A stretch of DNA of 64,000 bases from Mycobacterium sp. D16Q14. Lineage in GTDB: Bacteria > Actinomycetota > Actinomycetes > Mycobacteriales > Mycobacteriaceae. The stretch lies in contig MAEX01000018.1 in NCBI GenBank assembly GCA_002013415.1, positions 43,035 through 107,034 on the forward strand, in the 5' to 3' direction. The first letter of the stretch is position 1, and every line of letters begins with the position of its first letter. The translations under genes were made by a program, and so were the position numbers. The notes below the pieces were generated by a model. The model saw nothing but the letters and a program-made list of their open reading frames with translations, searched no databases and was not told the origin of the DNA. Below are positions 6,863 through 15,624 of the stretch, piece after piece.

Positions 6863-8179
6863 ATGTCGACTGCCATCGCCACACCGCCTGCCGCACTTGA
6901 GACTTTGATGCTGATCCAGGTCAGCGCAGCCGGGAACAACAACAAGTTCTACGAGCTATCGAAAATGCCTGATGGCAGTACCTTCGCTCGATGGGGCCGG
7001 GTAGGGGGTGGTGCCGGCCAGACCCGCAGCTACCCGGGTCACCACAGCTTCGATGCCAAGCGCGAGGAGAAATTGCGCAAGGGCTACACCGTGTTTGACG
7101 GTGGTCGCACAGTGTCGGCGACAACCGCGGCGAGCTCCAACAGTGGGCAGTTGCAGGCGCAGGTTCGCGCGGGCCTGTTCCCTACCGGCGCAACTGGCGC
7201 CGCGGGCGACCTGATCGCGCACCTGATCCGGTCTAATCGGCACGCGATCGACACAGCGACCGGCGGCCGTATCACTGTCTCGGACTCCGGCGCGGTGACT
7301 ACGGCGCTCGGGTCGGTGTCACTGGCGCAAGTAGCTCAGGCACGCGGGCATCTGGCGGTATTGCGTTCGGGGTACGACGGGCGTGCCGTCGAAAGTTACC
7401 TGACGCTGATCCCCCAGAAGATCGCCAATGTGCGTGCGACCGAATGGGTTACTCGCTCATGGTGCCGCGAGCAAGACGATCTGCTAGATGCGCTGGAATC
7501 GGCGGTGACGATGTCCGCCGCCAACGACACTCGCGTAGAGGACCAAGATCCCGCTATTCACTTCCGCCACACCATGGCCGAACTAACCGACACCGGGGAG
7601 GAATTTGCCCGGATCGCGGCCAAGTTCGACCGCTCACGCAACACGATGCACGCGGCCAACCAGCTCAGGCTTCATCGCGTATGGGCGCTAGAAGACGCCA
7701 CCGGCCCCTCCTGGGAGGCGCGCAAGGCCGCGCTCAAGCACAGCCGTGAGCTTTGGCACGGCACTACCACAGGAAACGTGCTCTCGATCCTGCGCACGGG
7801 CCTGATTTGCCCGCCCACCTCAGCGGGTGCCTACAACACCACCGGACGCATGTTCGGTGATGGCGTGTACTTCTCGGACCAATCAACCAAGAGCCTGAAC
7901 TATGCGATCAGCAGCGCACCAGGCCAGCGCGGACGCAGCGCGGGCACAGGAAATCCCATGATGTTCCTAGCCGACGTGGTGATGGGCCGCGAATGCCGTT
8001 CCGACTCATCAATCGGTGGATCAACTCTGGTGAACCGGTCGCGCATGGGCGCTGATGACAAGGGCCGCAACTTTGACTCGATCTACGTTCGCGGCGGGCA
8101 CTGCGGTGTGATGAACAACGAAATGATCGTGTGGCGCACTGAACAGATCAAGCTGACGCACCTGTGCGAATTCCGCTGA
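6863..8179 (+). CDS. WGR-domain poly(ADP-ribose) polymerase-like protein
   Basis: A bacterial PARP of 438 residues. Residues about 10-90 are a WGR domain (FYELSKMPDGSTFARWGRVGG). A helical region of about 130 residues, like the PARP regulatory domain, follows. The catalytic domain (290-438) has the H-Y-E triad: H299 in LWHGTTTGN, Y336 in GVYFSDQSTKSLNYA and E420 in NNEMIVW. It should use NAD to modify itself or DNA-bound targets at strand breaks. Such genes are rare in bacteria. Strong RBS; its promoter palindrome is shared with the WGR ligase at 2097. Family assignment is secure, the biological role is inferred. Confidence 0.9.
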   Translation: MSTAIATPPAALETLMLIQVSAAGNNNKFYELSKMPDGSTFARWGRVGGGAGQTRSYPGHHSFDAKREEKLRKGYTVFDGGRTVSATTAASSNSGQLQAQVRAGLFPTGATGAAGDLIAHLIRSNRHAIDTATGGRITVSDSGAVTTALGSVSLAQVAQARGHLAVLRSGYDGRAVESYLTLIPQKIANVRATEWVTRSWCREQDDLLDALESAVTMSAANDTRVEDQDPAIHFRHTMAELTDTGEEFARIAAKFDRSRNTMHAANQLRLHRVWALEDATGPSWEARKAALKHSRELWHGTTTGNVLSILRTGLICPPTSAGAYNTTGRMFGDGVYFSDQSTKSLNYAISSAPGQRGRSAGTGNPMMFLADVVMGRECRSDSSIGGSTLVNRSRMGADDKGRNFDSIYVRGGHCGVMNNEMIVWRTEQIKLTHLCEFR

Positions 8180-8222
8180 CCAGCAGGGGCATATCCGTCC
8201 CCGGGTCGAGCTGATCGCCCTG

Positions 8223-9137
8223 ATGTACTTGAATCAGAACGTGACTCTCACCCTCAAACATCAGCGGAACACCCGCCGGCTCATGTGGGTGATCTTGGTG
8301 TGCGCGACGGCGACAAGCATGGCCGGCAATATCGCTCGCGCTATCGGGCACACCAGTGCGGCCGACGCTCGAGGGTCGATCCTTGCCGCGGCAATCCCTC
8401 CCCTGGCACTGCTGAGTCTGACGCACCTCACCGGCATGTGGTCGCGCATCACCGCGCGCGGATTTGTCTACTGGTGCTTCCTTGCCGCAGTCGCGTGCAT
8501 CACGGCTGCAGCATTTCGCCTCAGCTTCGATGCGCTCCGCACCCTCGCGATGCAGTACGGGTACGGACGCGCTGATGCTGCGTTGTTCCCGCTGATTCTC
8601 GATGGGCTCGTCGCGGTATGCACCCTCGGACTGGTGATGCTCTCGCGCATCGAATCAGCTGAGGGACGTGACATACGTGATGCGGCACCCGACGCAGCTG
8701 CCCCACGCCAGAAGCCATATGACGCACAGCATCCTGGCGGCATCAAGGCCGCTAGCAGCAGTGATGCAGTAGTTGACGCAGAAGCAGGGGTTGTTCGCGA
8801 CTCACGACCACCGAGCGCCGATGCGGGTGCCGCAGATTCGGACGACGCCCTGGTGCGCGATGAGGCAAGCCGAGTCACTGCTGCGCGGCCAGTCACCCCC
8901 GCGGTGCATTCCGTTGCACCGCATCTCAATGAGCAGGAGCCTGACGCACACTTGATGCTCGCGCATCAGTTGGTGCACGAGAAGCGCACTACCGCGGAGG
9001 TAGCCGTGGTGCACCGCGTCCTGACGCGCACTGCGGCCAAAGTGCCGAGCCGCGAAGTCGCCGCAGAAGTCGGGGTCTCTGCGAGCTCGGTGCAGCGCAT
9101 CGTTAAAGCCGCGAAGGCCGGCGTCGTAGCGGGGTGA
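8223..9137 (+). CDS. DUF2637 membrane protein with C-terminal HTH
   Basis: Plasmid-transfer-associated membrane protein of 304 residues. The first 145 residues hold four hydrophobic segments (LMWVILVCATATSMAGNIA; AAAIPPLALLSLTHL; VYWCFLAAVACITAAAF; FPLILDGLVAVCTLGLVML) in the arrangement of DUF2637/SpdB-like proteins of actinobacterial plasmids. A polar, Asp/Ala-rich linker of about 100 residues follows, and the end (KVPSREVAAEVGVSASSVQRIVKAAK) is a helix-turn-helix. The membrane anchor plus DNA-binding tail suggests tethering of plasmid DNA or a DNA-reading role in transfer. It follows the PARP gene by 44 bp and may be co-transcribed; it is convergent with the phosphoesterase gene. Confidence 0.75.
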   Translation: MYLNQNVTLTLKHQRNTRRLMWVILVCATATSMAGNIARAIGHTSAADARGSILAAAIPPLALLSLTHLTGMWSRITARGFVYWCFLAAVACITAAAFRLSFDALRTLAMQYGYGRADAALFPLILDGLVAVCTLGLVMLSRIESAEGRDIRDAAPDAAAPRQKPYDAQHPGGIKAASSSDAVVDAEAGVVRDSRPPSADAGAADSDDALVRDEASRVTAARPVTPAVHSVAPHLNEQEPDAHLMLAHQLVHEKRTTAEVAVVHRVLTRTAAKVPSREVAAEVGVSASSVQRIVKAAKAGVVAG

Positions 9138-9146
9138 ATCGGCGCA

Positions 9147-9920
9147 TCACCGGAATATGTGCGTGTTCCATTCGATTGGGCTGCCGTCACAGTCCAAAGA
9201 AACCGCCAGATATTCATGCCCGGAGAGAGTGACCGCATGGGTCTGCAGGTGGAGGTGGTGATGGCCGTGGACCAGCAACTGCGGAGTAACCGCCTCCACA
9301 ACTTGATCCAACAGTTGTCGTTGATTCCTCGCAGCGGCCTCGTCCTCGGGAGGGATCCAGGAGAACGGCGGCATCGCGATGTGCACGGAGGCCGGGGCAT
9401 CGTGCGTAATCAAAATGTCAACATGCCCGCCGGTTATTGCCCGTTGCACGTCAGCCGGGGTGATCAGTTCCTGTGGCCACCACTGCCGGTCCGGCCCATC
9501 CTGAATACGTCCGACGCGGTCGATGCTGGCCGCGCCGCCCAGCCCCATCCACATCTGCCCCTCCCAGCTCCATCGCACTCCACGTGGCAAGTAGACGATG
9601 CGGTCACCGATTCGGCCAGCACCGTCAGCGTCGATGGTGACTGATCCGAGGTAGTCGTAATCCTCGTGATTGCCTGGGACAAAGATGAGATCGGCGTCGT
9701 AGCCCCTCAGGGCTTCATCGAGCGCCAGTATGAACTCTGTCCGGAAGTTGTAGCCGAAGTCGCCGGTGTGCACGAAACGACGCACTCCTATCCCGCCGAG
9801 GCGGTGAATCACTTTGACGGCGTAGCGGGTGTTTCCGTGCCAATCACCGAGTGCAGCCACCTTGCCCTGGTCATCCATTTCATCGAGCGTGCGCATGTGC
9901 TTGATAGTTACAAGTCGCAC
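9147..9920 (-). CDS. Calcineurin-like metallophosphoesterase
   Basis: Metal-dependent phosphoesterase of up to 257 residues. All family motifs are visible in order: GDWHGN (D-x-H), HTGDFGYN (GD), VPGNHED (GNHE), ITHDAP (the lone His) and LLVHGHHHLH (GHxH), which together bind the two metals. Substrates of the family range from nucleotides to DNA ends and phosphoproteins, and nothing here narrows that. Internal ATGs at 9896 and 9878 are alternative starts; the domain begins at about residue 18. It is a lone minus-strand gene, convergent with the DUF2637 gene and divergent from the primase gene. Confidence 0.85.
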   Translation of the reverse strand: MRLVTIKHMRTLDEMDDQGKVAALGDWHGNTRYAVKVIHRLGGIGVRRFVHTGDFGYNFRTEFILALDEALRGYDADLIFVPGNHEDYDYLGSVTIDADGAGRIGDRIVYLPRGVRWSWEGQMWMGLGGAASIDRVGRIQDGPDRQWWPQELITPADVQRAITGGHVDILITHDAPASVHIAMPPFSWIPPEDEAAARNQRQLLDQVVEAVTPQLLVHGHHHLHLQTHAVTLSGHEYLAVSLDCDGSPIEWNTHIFR

Positions 9921-10148
9921 CAGGAATCACGAATGGCGTTGAGCGGCACGCCGAACCAGGAGGACGTGACAGGCGCTCGCCGAAGCGACGACACGCCGAC
10001 GGCAGCACGTACAGCCCGGGACGGGATTTCTCCACATCGGTCGTAGCGTGACGTCCATGCGTCTACATGCCGGTGATGCCGTCTCAGTGCGTGCTCTGAT
10101 GCCATGCCTGATTCCGGCAGTCGCGATGCCCGGCGAGGGGGCATCGCG

Positions 10149-13130
10149 ATGAGTGCCACCCGCGACTTGATCGGGCGCATGGCGTCACTTGGATGCCACT
10201 TGATGCCCCTTGCTTCCCAGCTCAAGAGGCCTGCCAGTGAGGGCTGGCCGCTGGCTGTGGCATTGACAGCAGACGATGCCGTGGCCCACGTCGAGCGCGG
10301 CGGGAATATCGGGGTCAACCTGGCGCTCTCTCGCTTGGTGGTACTCGACGCCGAGAATTTTGCAGCCACTGCTGCCGTTCAATCTGCAGGCTTCTCCCAC
10401 ACGGTCATTCCAGCCAAGGCGCAGGCGCCGTACGCCAAAGATCCCGCTCAAGACAAACGCGGAGGCTCACACACCTGGCTGCGAGTGCCAGAGGGCATCG
10501 ATGCCATGACCCTGCCGACCAACGGCGCTCGCAGGATCGCAGTCGCGCTGCCTGGCGGCGGAAAGATCGACGTGCTCGCCGGAGCGCGGTATGTCGTGGC
10601 TCCGCCGTCCCGCATCGACGAGGCCCCCGAATACATGTACGCACCTTGCCAGGGTGGAGTGCTCGACGCCGACAGCGGTGTCGAAGACATTCCAGTGGCG
10701 CCGATGTGGCTGTTCGACCGAAGCGTTCCTGCTCCTGAAGGGTTGGAGCCACTATCGGGAAGCCTGATTCCCGACCCGCCCCGCGAGAAAGTCGAGCAAG
10801 ATGCCCGGTCAATCGAACTGACTTCTCAGATCGACGCCGTGCCGTGGAACCAATGGCTCGCCGGCGATGCTCGACTCACTCCGCTAGGTGAGCTCGATGG
10901 CTGCGGCTGCGAGATCTACCACTGGCAGGGCGCAAGCAACGACAAGAGCGCCACGCTGCATGACAGCTGCGAGCAAGGCAGCGGAGCTCACATCTGGTCC
11001 GGCACGATGGTGGCCCAGCTCGGCCTGCACGGTGACCACTTCTCCAGGCTGGATCTGGCTGTAGCGCTGCGGGGTGAAACCCGTCGCGAGGTTGCCGCCT
11101 CGGTGGGTGTTGCGATTGGTTCAGATCGCGAAGAACTGCGGGCCCTGCGGCCCAACGATTTTGAAGCACTCGCGCGAGCGGCGGATGCAGCTGGTGAGAC
11201 CAGACAGGCCGCGGTATTTCGCGAGGCCGCCGAGGTGATGGACCAGCTGATGCCGACTTCGACACAGCGCGGTGAGACTTTTGTGTCCAGCCCAGTAATC
11301 GGCGCGCCTGCACCGGCCCCGCCGCAGCCTCACGGACCAACTCCTCAACCGCCCATGGATGGCGCCAACGCTCTGGCGGCCGACGATGCGCCTTCGGCGG
11401 ATCTCCCGGCGACCGACAGCCGCCCGGACCGCGGCGGCGTGGCGAGCGTCGTTGGGAAATTGACGATCCGGTCGTTCCCCGGTCGCCAGCTCGGAGAGAT
11501 CCCGGTACCGGCCGAGGACGAGCTCAACGAGTACCCGCTGCCGAAAACACCAGCGCACGTGCGCCCGGTCGATGGCCCGAAGACGGAAATGCTTCCTGTC
11601 CTTCCACCGCTCGCCAACCGCCTCGGACACGAGAACGTCGACCAGGAGTGGATCTTCGCGGCGACACCAGGATTGAGTCACGTGGCCGCTGCGGCTGATT
11701 CACGCGGAGTGTCGCGTTGGGGACTTCTTGGCGCCCTGCTGCCCCGAGTGGCCTCCACCATCCCGGCCACGGTGCGGTTGACCCCGGCCAGCCGGGCAGT
11801 TCCATCCGATCCCGGTCCGACAGCGGCCGGTACGTCCATCAACATCTTCGCGGTGCTGGTCGGACCGCCAGCGTCAGGAAAAACCGACACCATGAGTGCC
11901 GCCGCTGCCTTGATCCCCGGCGCTATCACAGTCCCGCCGGGCACCGGTGAAGGTGTCCTCAAGGTGTTCCCGCGCGGAGGTGAGAACCCCAGCACCAGTA
12001 ATGATTCCACTACTGGCGGCGACACGGGGCCCACCGTCGGCAGCGTCGGCAGCGTGAACGAGCGCTCTACTGAGTCGGTGCTGGTCGAATCGGACGAGAT
12101 CGATGTTTTCGTCGGCGAGATGATGCGTCAGGGCTCGAAAACCACTGGCCTGTACCGATCGATGTGGATGGGCGGCCAGGTCGGCAACACCACATCCGAC
12201 CGCGATCGGCACAGCTTCGTCGACGCCCACACCTATCGATTCGGGATTCTGCTCGGCGCCCAGCCTGACGCGGTCTCGTCGCTGTTTAGCGAGGCTGGGC
12301 GCGGCACCCCGCAGCGCTTCATGTGGATGGCTGCGCACCAAACAACACCGCGCGGGCCTGAATACCCACAGCGACTCGCGACTGCACCGGTGTATTGGTT
12401 CGACGGGCGACCATCAATGATCCCGCAGATGGGTGGCCAGCGGCCTCCGGTGTGGATCACCCCACCGCCAGCGGCCGTTGACTTCATGGACACCGAGCGC
12501 GCCCGAGCCGCGACGGCGAACCCCTACAGCCCGGGTGGCCGCTACGACACCCACGACATCGTGGCGAGCACCGCGGAGATGATCTCCAACCGGCACGCCG
12601 TGCTGCAGCAGCTCAAGATCAGCGTGCTGCTGGCCGCACTCGATGGACTGGCCCAACCACAAGACACCCACTGGTTCGCCGCGGGCGCGGTCATGGCCGT
12701 GCGTCGTCGCACCATCGAATACCTGGTCACCGTCGCCGAGCAGATCTCGATTGACGACAAGCGCAAACGCGGTCGCGAACAAGGCATTATGCAGGCGCAC
12801 GCCAAAGCCTCCAGCGAGCGCGAGACCCGCGACCGACGCGAGGAAGTCGCTGCACAGGTTCTAGTGGAGATCGCGGCGATAACCCGCGAGCGGGGAACCA
12901 TCACGCGCTCGGAGCTATGCGCGCGCGTATCCCAGGCCGGGCTGGGCACCGCTGATTTTGTCCCTGACGCATTGGCGACCTTGACTGCTCGCGGAGTCCT
13001 GGCACAGACCGGCGACGTCAATACGTATGTGCTGACGACGACGGGCAACCACGTGCAGGGAGCCACCGTCTCAGTGCTGCGCCCTCTGGCGACCGAGGTA
13101 CCTACTATTTCTGACGTCGGCCGCCGGTAG
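10149..13130 (+). CDS. Prim-Pol primase-polymerase / P-loop ATPase replication protein
   Basis: Large replication protein of 993 residues. Residues 1-190 are an archaeo-eukaryotic Prim-Pol domain: D67-A-E69 in LVVLDAE, H108 in GGSHTWLRVP, and KIDVLAGARYVVAPPS around D141. A poorly conserved Pro/Ala-rich linker follows. An ATPase comes next, with Walker A VGPPASGKTDTM near residue 575 and VLVESDEIDVFVGEMM near 645, in the style of DUF3987 phage/plasmid helicase-like proteins. The C-terminus has a winged-helix look. Start ATG 10149 was chosen because GAGGGG precedes it; 10104 would add 15 residues. This is the best candidate for the plasmid replication initiator, priming and unwinding at the origin. 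Confidence 0.8.
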   Translation: MSATRDLIGRMASLGCHLMPLASQLKRPASEGWPLAVALTADDAVAHVERGGNIGVNLALSRLVVLDAENFAATAAVQSAGFSHTVIPAKAQAPYAKDPAQDKRGGSHTWLRVPEGIDAMTLPTNGARRIAVALPGGGKIDVLAGARYVVAPPSRIDEAPEYMYAPCQGGVLDADSGVEDIPVAPMWLFDRSVPAPEGLEPLSGSLIPDPPREKVEQDARSIELTSQIDAVPWNQWLAGDARLTPLGELDGCGCEIYHWQGASNDKSATLHDSCEQGSGAHIWSGTMVAQLGLHGDHFSRLDLAVALRGETRREVAASVGVAIGSDREELRALRPNDFEALARAADAAGETRQAAVFREAAEVMDQLMPTSTQRGETFVSSPVIGAPAPAPPQPHGPTPQPPMDGANALAADDAPSADLPATDSRPDRGGVASVVGKLTIRSFPGRQLGEIPVPAEDELNEYPLPKTPAHVRPVDGPKTEMLPVLPPLANRLGHENVDQEWIFAATPGLSHVAAAADSRGVSRWGLLGALLPRVASTIPATVRLTPASRAVPSDPGPTAAGTSINIFAVLVGPPASGKTDTMSAAAALIPGAITVPPGTGEGVLKVFPRGGENPSTSNDSTTGGDTGPTVGSVGSVNERSTESVLVESDEIDVFVGEMMRQGSKTTGLYRSMWMGGQVGNTTSDRDRHSFVDAHTYRFGILLGAQPDAVSSLFSEAGRGTPQRFMWMAAHQTTPRGPEYPQRLATAPVYWFDGRPSMIPQMGGQRPPVWITPPPAAVDFMDTERARAATANPYSPGGRYDTHDIVASTAEMISNRHAVLQQLKISVLLAALDGLAQPQDTHWFAAGAVMAVRRRTIEYLVTVAEQISIDDKRKRGREQGIMQAHAKASSERETRDRREEVAAQVLVEIAAITRERGTITRSELCARVSQAGLGTADFVPDALATLTARGVLAQTGDVNTYVLTTTGNHVQGATVSVLRPLATEVPTISDVGRR

Positions 13131-13146
13131 AACCTGGCATCAGTAC

Positions 13147-13194
13147 ATGCATCACAACATGCATCTGTGTCGAATCTGTGTATGATTCATGCAT
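13147..13194 (+). promoter_or_regulatory. ATGCAT repeats and leaderless promoter
   Basis: Three ATGCAT palindromes (13147, 13159, 13189) and two ATCTGTGT direct repeats ten bases apart precede the next gene. TATGAT at 13181-13186 is a good -10 box placed six bases before ATG 13193, as for a leaderless mycobacterial transcript; no ribosome-binding site is visible. The repeats look like an operator. Inferred. Confidence 0.4.
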
Positions 13195-13411
13195 GTTGAA
13201 AGCGTGGGAAACCACCGTTGAACAGGACGCGGCGGAGTTCGCCGGCCTGGATTCGAAGCAGGTTTTCACGGACTTGGCCGCTGGCCGCCATGCAACCCCA
13301 CGGGATGTCACGGCGGCCATATCCGAGGTAAAGAAGGCGTATCCATCCCTCACCGAGGACCTGAACAGGTTCAACACCAGGATGAGTTCGACGCACTGCC
13401 ACTGGAGCTGA
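13193..13411 (+). CDS. Small hypothetical protein
   Basis: A 72-residue predicted protein, amphipathic and helical (VEQDAAEFAGLDSKQVFTDL and VTAAISEVKKAYPSLTEDL), with no recognised domain. An earlier in-frame GTG at 13178 exists, but the -10 box at 13181 would put the transcript start at or just before ATG 13193, so I chose that codon. It leads a plus-strand run of three small genes, followed 6 bp later by the next. Size and composition would suit an antitoxin-like or regulatory protein, but no pairing with a toxin was recognised. Confidence 0.5.
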   Translation: MLKAWETTVEQDAAEFAGLDSKQVFTDLAAGRHATPRDVTAAISEVKKAYPSLTEDLNRFNTRMSSTHCHWS

Positions 13412-13417
13412 ATCACC

Positions 13418-13789
13418 ATGCCAACCTTCGAGCGCCGCGTAATCTTGCGCCGATTCGTTCACGCAGACGACGCTGATGCCGCACGAATTTCCGCGCATCA
13501 AGGCGTGCATATCGCGACCGGATTCGTTGCTCAGCCATACACAATCACGGAGGCCGTAGAAGTCGAGCGCACAACTGTCTGCCCTTACCTGCACGCAGGT
13601 GAAAGTGACCACCTGTGGCAGGTGTCGATCGAGGTCCGCGCGCAACTGTGCACCGCAGATGCCGTCTCGGCGTCGGAAGCCGCTCACCAGCTGATCACCG
13701 TCGACGACACAGCGGCGCGCAGCGATGCTTTTGAGTTCGAGATCGACCCTGCGACGCGCGGCGAACACCTTCTGAGAAGCGCTTGCTGA
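13418..13789 (+). CDS. Hypothetical protein
   Basis: A 123-residue protein of unknown family, rich in Ala, Asp and Glu. It has a central strand-like part (LWQVSIEVRAQLC) and two segments rich in small residues (DADAARISAHQGVHIA and AVSASEAAHQLITVDD), suggesting a small soluble alpha/beta protein. Its stop codon overlaps the start of the next gene by one base (TGATG), so the two are translationally coupled. No motif that would assign an activity was seen. Confidence 0.55.
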   Translation: MPTFERRVILRRFVHADDADAARISAHQGVHIATGFVAQPYTITEAVEVERTTVCPYLHAGESDHLWQVSIEVRAQLCTADAVSASEAAHQLITVDDTAARSDAFEFEIDPATRGEHLLRSAC

Positions 13790-14064
13790 TGCCATACGGC
13801 AAGGAATTCCTACAGCGGGCTTACGATGATCCGCCCGGCGATGTACGTGAATTCGCCAGCCGCATTGTCGATTACATGACTGACACGGCGATGCTCATGG
13901 CAGTGGACGCGTTCTTGAACGATGCGTCGGTAGACATACTCCCCACGTTCTGGCAGATATTCGACGCGACGCTGCATCACACCCTCGAGGGCCTCGACAA
14001 GAGAAATCCTCGGGGAGCTGCAGAATTCCGTCGCGGCATCATGCTAGGGCGGCACGCGATGTAG
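13789..14064 (+). CDS. Hypothetical protein
   Basis: A 91-residue, mostly helical, acidic protein with hydrophobic helices (FASRIVDYMTDTAMLMAVDAF and LPTFWQIFDATLHHTLEGL). The start at ATG 13789 overlaps the preceding stop (TGATG). Its 3' end overlaps the convergent gene 14039-15115 by 26 bases. It is not a recognised family; with its partner upstream it forms a small two-gene unit downstream of the replication gene. Confidence 0.55.
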   Translation: MPYGKEFLQRAYDDPPGDVREFASRIVDYMTDTAMLMAVDAFLNDASVDILPTFWQIFDATLHHTLEGLDKRNPRGAAEFRRGIMLGRHAM

Positions 14065-15115
14065 GACGAAAGCCATTCTGCTGTGGCATCACTGAGCTGC
14101 CGGTAGCTCCGAGGCTGCCAGCCGAGCTGAGCGAGACCTCCTCGACTGGCGCAGGTGCAGTGGTGATCGATGGAGGCGGAAGTGTCGCCCTCAGCGTCGT
14201 GGCCGCGGGGTCATCAAGACAACCCGATACCAACTCCATGGCGACCAGCTCCCGGTAACCGGGATACGGATCTTTGAGCCGCCCCGTGAATTGACCAGCA
14301 GCGGTCAAAGCAGCGGCCGTTAGCCGATATTGCTCCATGTCGACGCCGCTGGCGTTAAGTGCCTGCACCTGCATCAGCGGGGCATTCGAGCCCTCGTCAT
14401 CGTCGTGCAACCCCGCAAGTTTGTAGGCCGCCACGAACGTGTCCCAGTCCCCCAGTCCCGCAAGCCGGTACAAGAACCAGACATTTGCGGTCAAAGCACT
14501 GGTTCCTGGGAGCACTGGGTCGATCAACGCACGCGCGTCGAGCCGGTTGATCGAGCCGTCGTGATTGATCGAGATGGGCTTGGCCACCGGAGCACTGTTG
14601 GGGGCAGCGGCGTTGAGCGCCAGCACTTCGCCTGTCTGCTCTGCCGCCGCGGTCAGTGATGAGGTGGGGGTCACGCGCGTGCGGCAGGTTATCGCTGCGT
14701 CGCTCCCGGCGGCCGAAAACTGCTGGACGGACATCTCAGCGCCGGAATTGTCACCGGCACCGAACAAGTCAGCCACGTCCGGTAGCAGTTTCGCCGCTAT
14801 GGCCACCGGCGCCGCGACGGGCGTACTGGCCACGGCCAGCGCAATGACGGCAGCAGCGGTGACCGCTGCCAGAGACAGAAGGGCTCCCAGCAGTTTCAGT
14901 ACACGCCGGTACCCGATTCGGTGCAGCAGTTTCTCTGCAGCCGGGGTAACAACCGCAGCCACCATCTTTCGGCCAGCAGAAGATGCCAATCCGCGTGCGC
15001 TTGTAAGACTTTCGCCGTTTCGCCCTGCGCGCCCGGACACAAGATCTGCCACTGCGGGGGAACGGGATTCGGCCAGCTGGGACCAACCGCTGGGCCGAAA
15101 TCTGTTCGCGGCCAC
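14039..15115 (-). CDS. Membrane-anchored protein of the transfer region
   Basis: A 358-residue protein. Roughly 75 basic cytoplasmic residues precede a hydrophobic segment (VLKLLGALLSLAAVTAAAVIALAVAS, residues about 75-100) and a large outside domain. That domain contains ITCRTRVTP and SGCLDDPA, whose cysteines could pair, and an all-alpha, lysozyme-like-sized stretch (VWFLYRLAGLGDWDTFVAAYKLAGL, GQFTGRLKDPYPGYRELV). The C-terminus is Pro/Ser-rich. The size and topology would fit a wall-acting or channel protein of conjugation, but no catalytic motif is recognised. It starts at GTG and follows the small membrane protein 15122-15553 by 6 bases, so they form an operon. Confidence 0.6.
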   Translation of the reverse strand: MAANRFRPSGWSQLAESRSPAVADLVSGRAGRNGESLTSARGLASSAGRKMVAAVVTPAAEKLLHRIGYRRVLKLLGALLSLAAVTAAAVIALAVASTPVAAPVAIAAKLLPDVADLFGAGDNSGAEMSVQQFSAAGSDAAITCRTRVTPTSSLTAAAEQTGEVLALNAAAPNSAPVAKPISINHDGSINRLDARALIDPVLPGTSALTANVWFLYRLAGLGDWDTFVAAYKLAGLHDDDEGSNAPLMQVQALNASGVDMEQYRLTAAALTAAGQFTGRLKDPYPGYRELVAMELVSGCLDDPAATTLRATLPPPSITTAPAPVEEVSLSSAGSLGATGSSVMPQQNGFRPTSRAALA

Positions 15116-15121
15116 AGTTGA

Positions 15122-15553
15122 TCACCCCAGCCCAACTGGAGGCGTGGGCCCGCCGGCATCACTGGCCGGAGATGGCCCCGGTCCCGACGCAGGAGCCGGA
15201 TCCTCGGCGGCACCAGAGCCCGCGGACCTGTCACGTCCCGGGGGCGATGAGTCCGGCAGCACTCCGTGCTGCCATGGATTCGTTCTGACCAACCCGAAGA
15301 TTCCGGCGGCCGCCAACGCGATTGCCAGCATCTGTGCCGCTGACTGCAATGACACATACACGGTGGGGTCTGTCAGCGGTATAGCGGCGATACGCACGGC
15401 CAACACGTTGTGCTCGTAGTACGGAGTGACGAACCCGGCCACCGTCAGCAGCGAGGCGCCGTCAGGGACCGCGATGGCGATCACTGCAATCACGAGGACC
15501 TGGCCAACGAGCACATACAGCACAGCTCGGATAAGAAGCGCCGGGGTGTTCAT
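15122..15553 (-). CDS. Small membrane protein
   Basis: A 143-residue protein with two or three membrane segments (LIRAVLYVLVGQVLVIAVIAIAV; a weaker one near TPYYEHNVLAVRIAAIPL; VSLQSAAQMLAIALAAAGIFGLV) and a disordered Pro/Gly/Ser tail of about 45 residues. It shares an operon with the larger membrane protein downstream. The topology is reminiscent of small accessory subunits of conjugation channels, but the family is not recognised. Divergent from the secreted protein gene at 15625. Confidence 0.6.
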   Translation of the reverse strand: MNTPALLIRAVLYVLVGQVLVIAVIAIAVPDGASLLTVAGFVTPYYEHNVLAVRIAAIPLTDPTVYVSLQSAAQMLAIALAAAGIFGLVRTNPWQHGVLPDSSPPGRDRSAGSGAAEDPAPASGPGPSPASDAGGPTPPVGLG

Positions 15554-15624
15554 GGGCCAGGACGGTAACCCAACGTCGCGCCTCCCACCCGGACCTGGCG
15601 CGGGATGCCGTTACGGTGCGGCCC

